DNA from: Shouchella hunanensis
GTDB lineage: Bacteria; Bacillota; Bacilli; Bacillales; Bacillaceae_D
Assembly: GCF_028735875.1 (NCBI RefSeq)
Contig: NZ_CP117834.1
Location: 2,654,001-2,718,000, forward strand
Direction of reading: 5' to 3'
DNA: 64,000 nt
The notes beneath the pieces were generated by a model. It saw nothing but the letters and a program-made list of their open reading frames with translations. It was not told the DNA's origin and did not search any database. Below, one piece after another: positions 23,851 through 32,045 of the stretch. Every line of letters starts with the position of its first letter. Position 1 is the first letter of the stretch. Made by a program: the position numbers and the translations under genes.

Positions 23851-24905
23851 CAGCTATTTTTTATCAATACACGAAAGAAATTATACGTTCTCCATTTACC
23901 TTGCTTCTTATGATCGGTATGACTGTGTTTTTTACGCTTATCATGAGTAGCGCAGGATCTTCTCACATACATGTGACGGTTTACTCGGATTCGTTAGGAG
24001 AAGATGTACTAAATGAACGAGTGTCTTTATTAAATCGCAATTATGAAGAGTATGTATTTGAAGCGACAAGCAAACAAGAAGCAAATCGGCTTTTAAGTGC
24101 ACAAGGCGTGGAGGCGGTTGTGGAGTTAAAAGCATCATCCTACGTGATTCATAGTGCTTTTGAAAATGCTCCTCTTATGTACATGGTTCAACCAGTACTT
24201 GAGTCTCATTACTTACTACACTATGTGGAACAGGTAGGTACGGCGGAAACGAATGACGATGTATTTGCATTTGAATCACAGGCAATGGAGCAAAAAACAA
24301 AGGTAGATGAGCAGCTTCGAAGTTTATTTGGCTTTACGCTTTTCTTTTCCTTTTTCACTATGGGTTTTACAATTTTAACGATTCTTGAATTAAAAGAGGA
24401 CGGTGTATGGAATCGATTAATTTTAACATCGACTACAAAAACGGAGCTCTATCTGAGCAACTTGCTTGTGGCATTTATGCTTTCCTTTGCGCAAATTACC
24501 ATTGTACTCGTTTTGTTTGCAACGGTATTTAATGTAGATTTCTATGGAGGGTTTTGGTCACTCTTTCTTGTCATGGTGCCTTATTTATTTGCAACGATGG
24601 CGTTTGGGATTTTTATGAGTGGGATTGTCACATCTTCACAACAGTTAACGGCAGTCATTCCATTATTCGGAACAAGCTTTGCTATGTTAGGTGGAGTTTT
24701 TTGGCCATTAGACATTGTGGATTCAGAATGGATGCTCGCATTGTCCTATGGTAGTCCACTTCGGTATGGGTTAGAGATGATGGCGGGTGCAACATATGGT
24801 AATTGGTCGATAGACGAATTTCTATTCCCGAGTGCGGTACTTATTTTCATGGGTCTCGCATTTACTGGAATTGGTATTCGTTTAATGGAGAGAAAGTCTG
24901 TTTAG
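23847..24905 (+). CDS. ABC-2 type permease (LnrN/YfiN-like)
   Basis: Second permease subunit with the same architecture as its neighbour: N-terminal helix near residues 18-35, extracytoplasmic region to about residue 160, then five or six helices. The stretch LGGVFWPLDIVDSEWMLALS matches the conserved late loop of ABC-2 permeases (compare LGGSFFPSSNLSPLLNEIG in the partner). The two probably form a heterodimer over the shared ATPase. A terminator follows directly. Confidence 0.88.
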   Translation: MTAIFYQYTKEIIRSPFTLLLMIGMTVFFTLIMSSAGSSHIHVTVYSDSLGEDVLNERVSLLNRNYEEYVFEATSKQEANRLLSAQGVEAVVELKASSYVIHSAFENAPLMYMVQPVLESHYLLHYVEQVGTAETNDDVFAFESQAMEQKTKVDEQLRSLFGFTLFFSFFTMGFTILTILELKEDGVWNRLILTSTTKTELYLSNLLVAFMLSFAQITIVLVLFATVFNVDFYGGFWSLFLVMVPYLFATMAFGIFMSGIVTSSQQLTAVIPLFGTSFAMLGGVFWPLDIVDSEWMLALSYGSPLRYGLEMMAGATYGNWSIDEFLFPSAVLIFMGLAFTGIGIRLMERKSV

Positions 24906-24910
24906 AAGAG

Positions 24911-24941
24911 AACCTGAACTTCATAAAGTTCAGGTTTGTTT
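24911..24941 (+). terminator. terminator of the ABC exporter operon
   Basis: Perfect 11-base arms AACCTGAACTT (24911-24921) and AAGTTCAGGTT, then TTGTTTGG. The T tail is interrupted, but the stem is strong and begins five bases after the stop. Confidence 0.8.
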
Positions 24942-24977
24942 GGATTTCTGCACGCTTCAAAGAATAATATGTACACG

Positions 24978-25031
24978 GTGCGAGGCGAAGACACGGTCAC
25001 AGTCTCACGCTCTCGCCTCACTCGCGCATTA
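24978..25031 (-). terminator. GC-rich inverted repeat downstream of the GbsR-type gene
   Basis: GAGGCGA near 24981 pairs with TCGCCTC near 25013, with further pairing of flanking and inner bases. It abuts the 3' end of the minus-strand regulator gene and could end its transcript, although no T run follows on that strand. Its G+C is well above the surroundings. Confidence 0.4.
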
Positions 25032-25571
25032 CTTCTTTGGTAATGTTTTGAAAATTTCCCCGCTTTCAAGGGTGGTAACAAAGTCATCGATCCAATCATA
25101 ATAGCCGTTTGCGTGCTGGAGTTTTATTAAATCAATTTTAATTTGATCTGTTAAGTGAGGGGCTTCCTCTAGAAGAGACTGTAACTCCTGCTCCATTTCT
25201 AGACTGGCTTTACGATTGCGTTCTATAGCCGTTCGCCATTGCTTTGTAAAAATCGCTATAAAGGAATTATACCAATCGTCTTCTGACGTATAGAGGTCTT
25301 TTCGTACACCCTTCTGCCATACCTTTCTGGCCATATTCGCTTCCGTTAGCTGACGAATACTCGTGCTCATACTTGTCTTGCTCATACCTAAATGATCACT
25401 CATTTGGTCGAGGGTTAGGGCGTTTTCTTCAAATAGGAGTGCTCCGTAAAGACGACCAGTTGATTCATTCATGCCGTATAGATGAAGGTTTGTGGATAGC
25501 TCATGGATGAATGTTTCACGTATATGTTGGAGTCGTTCATCTAAAGATGGATCATAGTTTGTTGTCTCCAT
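25029..25571 (-). CDS. GbsR/MarR-type transcriptional regulator (OpcR-like)
   Basis: 180-residue winged-helix regulator. The helix-turn-helix is LTLDQMSDHLGMSKTSMSTS followed by IRQLTEANMARKVWQKG. Regulators of this group (GbsR, OpcR) repress choline/glycine-betaine genes and respond to choline or salt. The start is the minus-strand ATG ending at 25571, behind TGGAGGAATATT. An upstream in-frame ATG lacks a site. It is divergent from the betaine importer 250 bases away and is its likely regulator. Confidence 0.85.
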   Translation of the reverse strand: METTNYDPSLDERLQHIRETFIHELSTNLHLYGMNESTGRLYGALLFEENALTLDQMSDHLGMSKTSMSTSIRQLTEANMARKVWQKGVRKDLYTSEDDWYNSFIAIFTKQWRTAIERNRKASLEMEQELQSLLEEAPHLTDQIKIDLIKLQHANGYYDWIDDFVTTLESGEIFKTLPKK

Positions 25572-25744
25572 AATATTCCTCCAAAAGATTGATAAATAAA
25601 GTGTAACAAAATACAAAAAAAGAGAACACTAAGAGAAATGAGAGGATTTATTAGGATAATGGAGCATTTCAAAGGAAAGGTACGATTAAATTCGTTTAAT
25701 AAAAACTGTACAAACAATACTAACGGATAGAATGCTTTATTCAG

Positions 25745-25774
25745 TTTGATTACATTTTGATTTATAGGGTATAG
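25745..25774 (+). promoter_or_regulatory. sigma-A promoter of the betaine importer operon
   Basis: TTGATT (25745-25750), 18-base spacer, TATAGT (25769-25774), about 50 bases before the first gene. The intergenic space to the divergent regulator is A+T-rich and probably carries the regulator's site, but no clear palindrome was found. Confidence 0.65.
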
Positions 25775-25820
25775 TTACATAGTCATAAAGACGCAGGAAT
25801 TGTATAAAGAGGTGGAAGAT

Positions 25821-27038
25821 TTGTCGAAAATAAAGGTTGAAGGTTTAACTAAAGTGTTTGGCAAAAAACCTAAACGAGCCTTAGATATGCTAAAAGAAGG
25901 TAAGAAAAAACCTGAGATATTAGAGAAAACAGGATTGACCGTTGGGGTTGATCGGGCGAGTTTCGAAGTTGAAGATGGCGAAATTTTCGTAATAATGGGA
26001 CTTTCTGGTAGTGGGAAGTCAACGCTAGTTCGACTTCTAAATCGCTTAATTAATCCAACAGTCGGAAGCGTTATGGTCGATGGGGAAGATTTAGCGAAAA
26101 TGGACCAAAAAAACCTTCGCGAAGTTCGACGTAAAAAAATGAGCATGGTGTTTCAAAAGTTTGGTTTGTTTCCAAACCGTACCATTTTAAGCAATGTCGA
26201 ATATGGGCTTGAAATTCAAGGTATTCCGAAAGAAAAAAGAAAAGAGACAGCTCAAACATCATTAGAACTTGTTGGATTAAAAGGATATGAAACAAGTTAT
26301 CCTGATCAACTCTCTGGTGGTATGCAGCAACGTGTTGGTTTAGCACGAGCGCTTGCAAATGATCCGGACATTCTTTTGATGGATGAAGCATTTTCGGCAC
26401 TTGATCCACTTATTCGTAAAGATATGCAAGATGAATTACTTGATCTACAAGAAAAAATGAATCGCACGATTATCTTTATTACGCATGATTTGGATGAGGC
26501 GCTTAGAATTGGTGATCGCATCATGATCATGAAAGACGGTTCTGTTGTTCAAATTGGGACGCCCGAGGAAATTTTAACAAAGCCGGAAAACGAATATGTT
26601 GAGCGCTTTGTTGAAGATGTGGATCGTTCGAAAGTTTTTACTGCTGAAAACGTCATGATTCGTCCAGAGACGATTAATCTTGAAAAAGATGGTCCTCGTG
26701 TGGCGCTGCAACGAATGAAAGATGCAGGCATCTCTAGTATTTACGTGACAAAGCGTAATCGAGACCTTGTTGGTATTATTCATGCTACAGATGTTTCTGA
26801 ACTGATCAAGCAAAATGTTAACAGTGTAGAATCCATTATTATTGAAGATATTCCAAGTGTAGAAAAGGATACGCCTTTAAATGAATTAATGGACCGTCTA
26901 GCAGTGAGCGCTGTACCGCTTGTTGTTAAAGAAGAAAATAGATTAAAAGGTATTATTGTACGAAGCGCAGTTCTAGGTGCGTTATCAGGAAGTGAGGTCG
27001 ATTTTAATGGATTTTCTACCCCGTCTGGAAGTAGGTGA
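25821..27038 (+). CDS. opuAA: glycine betaine ABC transporter, ATP-binding protein with CBS domains
   Basis: ATPase of the OpuA-type osmoprotectant importer. It aligns along its length with B. subtilis OpuAA from memory: KIKVEGLTKVFGKKPKRA, Walker A GLSGSGKST, MSMVFQKFGLFPNRT, signature LSGGMQQRVGLARAL, Walker B ILLMDEAFSALDP. Two CBS domains follow (about residues 275-395), which sense ionic strength in OpuA. TTG at 25821 is five bases behind AAAGAGGTGG; a TTG at 25800 is less likely. 405 residues. Confidence 0.95.
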   Translation: MSKIKVEGLTKVFGKKPKRALDMLKEGKKKPEILEKTGLTVGVDRASFEVEDGEIFVIMGLSGSGKSTLVRLLNRLINPTVGSVMVDGEDLAKMDQKNLREVRRKKMSMVFQKFGLFPNRTILSNVEYGLEIQGIPKEKRKETAQTSLELVGLKGYETSYPDQLSGGMQQRVGLARALANDPDILLMDEAFSALDPLIRKDMQDELLDLQEKMNRTIIFITHDLDEALRIGDRIMIMKDGSVVQIGTPEEILTKPENEYVERFVEDVDRSKVFTAENVMIRPETINLEKDGPRVALQRMKDAGISSIYVTKRNRDLVGIIHATDVSELIKQNVNSVESIIIEDIPSVEKDTPLNELMDRLAVSAVPLVVKEENRLKGIIVRSAVLGALSGSEVDFNGFSTPSGSR

Positions 27039-27855
27039 ATGGGTTGAGGTCATTGCCGACTGGTTAAATCGAAATGCAGATTGGTTTTTTAGTGCGATTG
27101 TCTTTTTAATTGGTCAATTAATTGATGGAATTTATTGGGTTATATCATTACCGCCTAGTTGGCTGTTTATTATCCTTATTGCTATTGCAACGTATTTGTT
27201 AAATCGTGGTAAATGGGGACTTGTTGCCTTTGTAACCATCGGTTTAGTCTTTATTGATAGCTTGAATTTTTGGAATGGAATGCTTGATACATTGTCCATC
27301 GTTCTCTCGGCAGGTGTCATTTCGGTCATTTTAGGGGTGCCGTTAGGGATTTGGATGGCCAAAAAAGATGGTGTTGAAGCGTTTTTCAAGCCTATACTTG
27401 ATTTCATGCAAACGATGCCCGCATTTGTATACTTAATACCAGCCGTAACATTCTTTGGTGTTGGAATGGTACCAGGGGTTGTGGCATCTGTAATATTCGC
27501 GATGCCTCCAACTGTCCGAATGACTAATTTAGGGATTCGTCAAGTATCCACTGAACTTATTGAAGCGTCAGAAGCGTTCGGGTCAACGAGTACACAAAAA
27601 TTATTTAAAGTCCAATTGCCACTTGCAAAAGGAACGATTATGGCTGGAATTAACCAGACTGTAATGCTCGCTCTTTCAATGGTCGTTATTGCTGCGATGA
27701 TTGGTGCATCGGGTATTGGCCGTGATGTGTATCGTGCTGTTGGTCAAAACGATATTGGAGCTGGATTCGAATCAGGGATTGCTATCGTAATCGTAGCTAT
27801 TATTCTTGACCGATTAACACAAAGCTTTAATAAAAAGCAAGAAGCACGAGGTTGA
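27007..27855 (+). CDS. opuAB: glycine betaine ABC transporter, permease
   Basis: Permease of the BPD-type family. 282 residues with about seven hydrophobic segments. The ATPase-contact (EAA) loop is STELIEASEAFGSTSTQKLFK. It begins MDFLPRLEVGEWVEVIADWL as in OpuAB. The gene overlaps the 3' end of opuAA by 32 bases and has its ribosome site (GGAAGTGAGG) inside it. Confidence 0.94.
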   Translation: MDFLPRLEVGEWVEVIADWLNRNADWFFSAIVFLIGQLIDGIYWVISLPPSWLFIILIAIATYLLNRGKWGLVAFVTIGLVFIDSLNFWNGMLDTLSIVLSAGVISVILGVPLGIWMAKKDGVEAFFKPILDFMQTMPAFVYLIPAVTFFGVGMVPGVVASVIFAMPPTVRMTNLGIRQVSTELIEASEAFGSTSTQKLFKVQLPLAKGTIMAGINQTVMLALSMVVIAAMIGASGIGRDVYRAVGQNDIGAGFESGIAIVIVAIILDRLTQSFNKKQEARG

Positions 27856-27919
27856 TGCGTAGGGGGAGGTTTCCCCCTTCACATAAATAGAGAAAACAAA
27901 TATGGAGGTCGATTGACGT

Positions 27920-28843
27920 ATGAATTGGAAGCATATAGGAACGACAACAAGTCTTGCACTAGTTGTAACATTAGCTGCATGTGGTAGTGACGACAATGGT
28001 GATGGTAATACAGGTTCAGTTGAAGATGAAGCAGATATGTTGTCTCAAGAAGAGATTGCAGAGAACTTAACAGCTATTACGGGGATTGAACCTGGAGCAG
28101 GTATCATGACTGCAACAGAAGATGCGATTGAGCATTACAATTTAGATTTAGAGTTAGATGTTTCAAGTAGTGCGGTTATGACACAGCAACTTGCGAATCA
28201 TATTGAAAATCATGATCCAATTGTTGTGACAGGTTGGTCACCACACTGGAAGTTCGAATCATTTGATTTAAAATACTTAGACGATCCAGATAATATTTAT
28301 GGCGACGCAGAGAATATTCATACGATTGCACGTCTTGGTTTAGAAGAGGACATGCCAGAAGCGCATCAAATTTTAACGAATTTCTTCTGGACACCAGAAG
28401 ATATGGAAACCGTCATGCTAGAAATTGAAGAAGGCGCAAGTCCTGAAGAAGCTGCGCGTAACTGGGTGGATGATAACCAAGATACAGTTAGCGAATGGAC
28501 TAATGGTGTCGAGGAAGTAGATGGCCAATCTATTACGTTATCCCTTGTGAACTGGGATTCAGAAATTGCCTCTACTAATGTGATCGCGACAGTTCTTACT
28601 GATATGGGCTTTGAACCGAATTTAATGGACATGGAAGCACCATATATGTGGCAATCTCTTGCAACTGGTGATTCAGACGCGAGTGTAGCGGCTTGGTTAC
28701 CATTAACACACGGACATTTCATTGAAGATTATGAAGGTGACTTAGAAGATCTAGGTGCAAATCTTGAAGGTACTAAAATCGGTCTTGTTGTGCCTGAATA
28801 CATGGATATTGACTCTATTACAGATTTACCAACAAATGAATAA
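27920..28843 (+). CDS. opuAC: glycine betaine-binding lipoprotein
   Basis: Extracellular substrate-binding lipoprotein of the importer. Lipobox LAAC (Cys near residue 21), acidic linker, then the OpuAC fold with the tryptophans that form the betaine-binding cage in the family (VVTGWSPHWKFES, AAWLPLTHGHF). 307 residues and strongly acidic, as expected for a protein exposed to salty or alkaline medium. Start ATG behind TATGGAGGTCGATTGACGT. Confidence 0.94.
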   Translation: MNWKHIGTTTSLALVVTLAACGSDDNGDGNTGSVEDEADMLSQEEIAENLTAITGIEPGAGIMTATEDAIEHYNLDLELDVSSSAVMTQQLANHIENHDPIVVTGWSPHWKFESFDLKYLDDPDNIYGDAENIHTIARLGLEEDMPEAHQILTNFFWTPEDMETVMLEIEEGASPEEAARNWVDDNQDTVSEWTNGVEEVDGQSITLSLVNWDSEIASTNVIATVLTDMGFEPNLMDMEAPYMWQSLATGDSDASVAAWLPLTHGHFIEDYEGDLEDLGANLEGTKIGLVVPEYMDIDSITDLPTNE

Positions 28844-28856
28844 GTAAACATATAAG

Positions 28857-28892
28857 AAGGCTATGCTTAAACAAGAAGCATAGCCTTTTTTC
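28857..28892 (+). terminator. terminator of the opuA operon
   Basis: Perfect 12-base arms AAGGCTATGCTT and AAGCATAGCCTT with a seven-base loop and a run of six T. Confidence 0.95.
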
Positions 28893-29069
28893 TGTCTGCT
28901 CTTTTTTATGAATTCGTTTTTCTTTTGCCATACGTTGGTAGTGTATAGCGATGTAAACAGCATTATTCTTCCTACCTTTAGATGAACGGTATAGATAAAG
29001 TGATAAATGAAGAAACTATCAAAAAGCCGTTTTTGTATACGAATCTTACGTAAGAAGGAGGAATGGTTC

Positions 29070-29351
29070 ATGTTCTTATTTATTGTTTTGTTAACGGTCA
29101 TACCAGCTGCAATCGTTATTGTAGTGAGGCAATCGATTATTGCCGAAAAAGTAATGGCCTTTTTAGCAGTGATTAGCACAATCGTTTTTGCTGCGATAAC
29201 GATGTCCGCCATTCAACAAATTCTTCTCGATCAAACTGTCTTTATGACGTCTATACATGGTGTGTTCTTAGACCCCCTCTTTTTAACCTCTGGTGGCTAT
29301 GTTTTGTTTTTCTTTGTGTATCGGTTAATGTATCATTTGTTGGAATGGTAA
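29070..29351 (+). CDS. small membrane protein of unknown function
   Basis: 93 residues, not recognised. Three hydrophobic segments: FLFIVLLTVIPAAIVIVV at the start, VMAFLAVISTIVFAAITM in the middle, and LTSGGYVLFFFVYRLMYHLL at the end. The ATG at 29070 lies behind AAGAAGGAGGAATGGTTC. A longer in-frame reading from 29007 has no ribosome site. It is followed by its own terminator, so it is a single-gene unit. Confidence 0.75.
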   Translation: MFLFIVLLTVIPAAIVIVVRQSIIAEKVMAFLAVISTIVFAAITMSAIQQILLDQTVFMTSIHGVFLDPLFLTSGGYVLFFFVYRLMYHLLEW

Positions 29352-29378
29352 TGGTGTTACTTTTTTAGAAAAGAAAAG

Positions 29379-29408
29379 AAGGCTACGACATATTACCTAG
29401 CCTTTTTC
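29379..29408 (+). terminator. terminator after the small membrane gene
   Basis: Arms AAGGCTA (29379-29385) and TAGCCTT (29398-29404), then TTTTT. The A+G-rich upstream and C+T-rich downstream flanks extend the stem. Confidence 0.75.
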
Positions 29409-29461
29409 TCTTTTCCGAGTATTTTTATTTGTATTAAAGAACGTTCTTTGGTACAGTAAAG

Positions 29462-29662
29462 CTAAGACGGATTTATTACATTTGGTTGTATATGGTTTTT
29501 CTTTTTTTCTAAGCATAGTTCCATCCATTTAATGATACCAAAGAAAATGAGGATACACCGGATGACTGTCAATTGTTTAATGGGTTTTGCCGACAGTAAA
29601 AGGAATACGACTGTTAAGAAAAATGAAATGAGTGTAAATGGTTGATTTAATCTGTTGATCAT
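29462..29662 (-). CDS. small membrane protein of unknown function
   Basis: 66 residues with two hydrophobic segments (FTLISFFLTVVFLLLSA and LTVIRCILIFFGIIKWM) and a basic tail. The minus-strand ATG at 29662 follows a perfect TGGAGG site at eight bases' distance, which decides the start over a longer reading from 29875. It is divergent from yerA, with a shared upstream region of about 100 bases. Not recognised. Confidence 0.65.
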   Translation of the reverse strand: MINRLNQPFTLISFFLTVVFLLLSAKPIKQLTVIRCILIFFGIIKWMELCLEKKKNHIQPNVINPS

Positions 29663-29759
29663 AGTGAAAACCTCCAAAAAAAGTTGTGATAAAATGTCAC
29701 AATTCAACATAAATTTTACCCAGATATATGGTAAGATAAGTGAAAGATTGACAGACGAA

Positions 29760-31514
29760 ATGAGTGATATAATGACGACTGAGCGAATACAGCGATGGAC
29801 GAAGACTAGGCTAAGAGAGCATCTAAGTGTTATTCGTGGTGAACGACCACCAACCTTAGTACTCAAACATGCCACTTATTTAAACTTTGCAAGAAGAAAA
29901 TGGCTCGAAGCCAATATATGGATTGCTGATGATCAGATTGTTTATGTTGGACAGGAGATGCCTGAGACGTTAGGCGATGCCGAAGTAGTAGACTGTACAG
30001 GTCAATTTATTGTTCCAGGTTATATTGAACATCACGCCCATCCATTTCAATTATATAATCCCCTTAGTTTAGCTCAATATGCATCTGAGCGCGGGACTAC
30101 CACATTGATTAATGACAATCTAGTTTATTTTTTAAACTTAGAAAAAAAGAAAGCGCTTTCTTTGATTGAAAAATTGGAAGAGCTACCGACAACGATGTAT
30201 TGGTGGACGAGATATGATTCTCAATCAGAATTGCTTAAAGATGATATGTTTTCTAATTCGAAAATTAAAGCATGGCTGGAGCATCATCTCGTCGTTCAAG
30301 GTGGAGAGCTTACTTCTTGGCCGCGAGTTTTACAAGGTGACGACACAACTTTACATTGGATGCAAGAGACGACCCGTCTAAGAAAACCAATAGAAGGGCA
30401 TCTGCCGGGAGCATCTGAGAAAACGCTCTCGCAAATGGCGTTATTAGGTGTTACTTGTGATCATGAGGCCATTACAGGGGAAGAAGTTGTTCGGAGACTC
30501 GATGTTGGTTATACAGTGTCACTCCGTCATTCTTCTATACGACCAGATTTACCACGGCTATTTAAAGAATTAAAAGAGCTCGGTGTTGATTATTTTGGGC
30601 GCTGTTTGATGACAACAGATGGCTCACCCCCTTCATTTTACGAAGAGGGCATCATGAATAAATGCATACAGATTGCCATTGATTCTGGAATTGATCCAAT
30701 CGATGCTTACGGGATGGCAACATATTATGTAGCGCGCTACTATAATATTGACCATAAATTAGGAATGATTGGACCTGGTCGCACTGCTCACCTGAACTTC
30801 TTGTCTGCAAAAGATTCGCCTACCCCTGTTAGTGTGCTTGCAAAAGGTCAGTGGATTTTACGCGATGGAGAAGCTGTTACGAAAGAAGCGAGTTTCCCAT
30901 GGTCTGATTATGGTATTGCACCCATTGAATTTAATTGGACGCTTTCAGAAAACGAACTTCATTTTTCGATGCCAATGGGCATCGAAATGACAAATGCTGT
31001 TATCCTAAAGCCGTACCAAACTATGTTAGAAACAGCATCAACCGCCCTATCAACGGATCACGATGAATCCTTTTTCGCCATGATTGATAAGAAAGGTAAA
31101 TGGCTAGTGACGACAACGCTTAAAGGATTTTCTACGTCTGTGATGGGATTGGCAAGTTCCTACTCATATACTGGGGATGTTATTTTAATTGGTAAGTCTC
31201 TTAAGGCGATGGTGCAAGCCTTTAACGAATTGAAAAAGCAAGGTGGAGGATTAATCCTTGTAGAAGAAGATCAAGTTATTGACCGAATTGAGCTCCCCTT
31301 ACTTGGCATGATGTCGGATAAACCGATGGAAGTCATTATGAACCAAGAACAAAGCTTTACGAAGAAACTAAGAGAACGTGGCTATAAACATGAAGATCCG
31401 ATGTATAGTTTGCAATTCTTTTCATCCACTCACTTACCTTATATTCGGGTAACACAGAAAGGGATTTACGATGTTCGAAAGAAAAGAATTTTATTTCCGG
31501 CAATAATGAGGTAA
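29760..31514 (+). CDS. yerA: YerA-type amidohydrolase (adenine deaminase family)
   Basis: 584 residues, colinear with B. subtilis YerA as remembered (IVPGYIEHHAHPFQLYNP, EGHLPGASEKTL, CDHEAITGEEV, MTTDGSPPSFYEEG, final HLPYIRVTQKGIYDV). It has the composite amidohydrolase barrel plus the C-terminal domain of adenine deaminases. Several residues that the true deaminase has (the HEIANV and GEVMDY segments) are not kept, so activity on adenine is uncertain. The start is unclear: ATG 29760 or 29772, neither with a strong ribosome site. Confidence 0.88.
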   Translation: MSDIMTTERIQRWTKTRLREHLSVIRGERPPTLVLKHATYLNFARRKWLEANIWIADDQIVYVGQEMPETLGDAEVVDCTGQFIVPGYIEHHAHPFQLYNPLSLAQYASERGTTTLINDNLVYFLNLEKKKALSLIEKLEELPTTMYWWTRYDSQSELLKDDMFSNSKIKAWLEHHLVVQGGELTSWPRVLQGDDTTLHWMQETTRLRKPIEGHLPGASEKTLSQMALLGVTCDHEAITGEEVVRRLDVGYTVSLRHSSIRPDLPRLFKELKELGVDYFGRCLMTTDGSPPSFYEEGIMNKCIQIAIDSGIDPIDAYGMATYYVARYYNIDHKLGMIGPGRTAHLNFLSAKDSPTPVSVLAKGQWILRDGEAVTKEASFPWSDYGIAPIEFNWTLSENELHFSMPMGIEMTNAVILKPYQTMLETASTALSTDHDESFFAMIDKKGKWLVTTTLKGFSTSVMGLASSYSYTGDVILIGKSLKAMVQAFNELKKQGGGLILVEEDQVIDRIELPLLGMMSDKPMEVIMNQEQSFTKKLRERGYKHEDPMYSLQFFSSTHLPYIRVTQKGIYDVRKKRILFPAIMR

Positions 31515-31593
31515 AATGAAACTACTTTGGTGCTTTACCACTTTAAAAAATAAGCGCATCGTAGAGAAGCACTTAACTCGAAAGGTGTGACGG

Positions 31594-31914
31594 TTGTTGC
31601 AAATTAATAAACTTAGAGGAAAAGAATTGGATCAGTTGTTTCAAGCGATTCTTTCTTTAAAAGACGTTGAAGAAGCGTACGAGTTTTTTGATGATCTTTG
31701 TACGATTAATGAAATACAATCACTTGCTCAGCGTCTTGAAGTAGCACGTATGCTAAGAGACGGTTACACGTATCATAAGATTGAAACCGAAACAGGCGCA
31801 AGTACTGCAACGATTTCCCGAGTCAAGCGTTGTTTAAACTATGGGAACGATGGCTATCGAATGACGTTAGATCGGATTGACGCCCAGGAGCTTGAAGAAA
31901 CACAGGATGTATAA
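31594..31914 (+). CDS. yerC: YerC/TrpR-like DNA-binding protein
   Basis: 106-residue protein of the TrpR/YerC/YecD family. The helix-turn-helix is LRDGYTYHKIETETGASTAT followed by ISRVKRCLNYG, as in the trp repressor fold. The regulated genes are not known. TTG at 31594 sits behind CGAAAGGTGTG. In B. subtilis, yerC is also in this neighbourhood. Followed at once by a terminator. Confidence 0.92.
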   Translation: MLQINKLRGKELDQLFQAILSLKDVEEAYEFFDDLCTINEIQSLAQRLEVARMLRDGYTYHKIETETGASTATISRVKRCLNYGNDGYRMTLDRIDAQELEETQDV

Positions 31915-31920
31915 CGATTA

Positions 31921-31949
31921 AACCGCAGGCTCTTGCCTGCGGTTTTTTT
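31921..31949 (+). terminator. terminator after yerC
   Basis: Perfect arms AACCGCAGGC (31921-31930) and GCCTGCGGTT (31935-31944) with a four-base loop and seven T. Confidence 0.95.
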
Positions 31950-32045
31950 ATGCAACAATAATCTTGCTAATTAGATTTCTAAAAAAGGATGGTACTAAGC
32001 GTCGAGATTCGCTACAATAGTCGTTAAAAACAAAAGGAGCCCTTT

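Noticed and set aside
26071-26813. Antisense frames inside opuAA
   Set aside because: Ser/Arg-rich translations without motif or start signal; mirror images of the codon use of opuAA.
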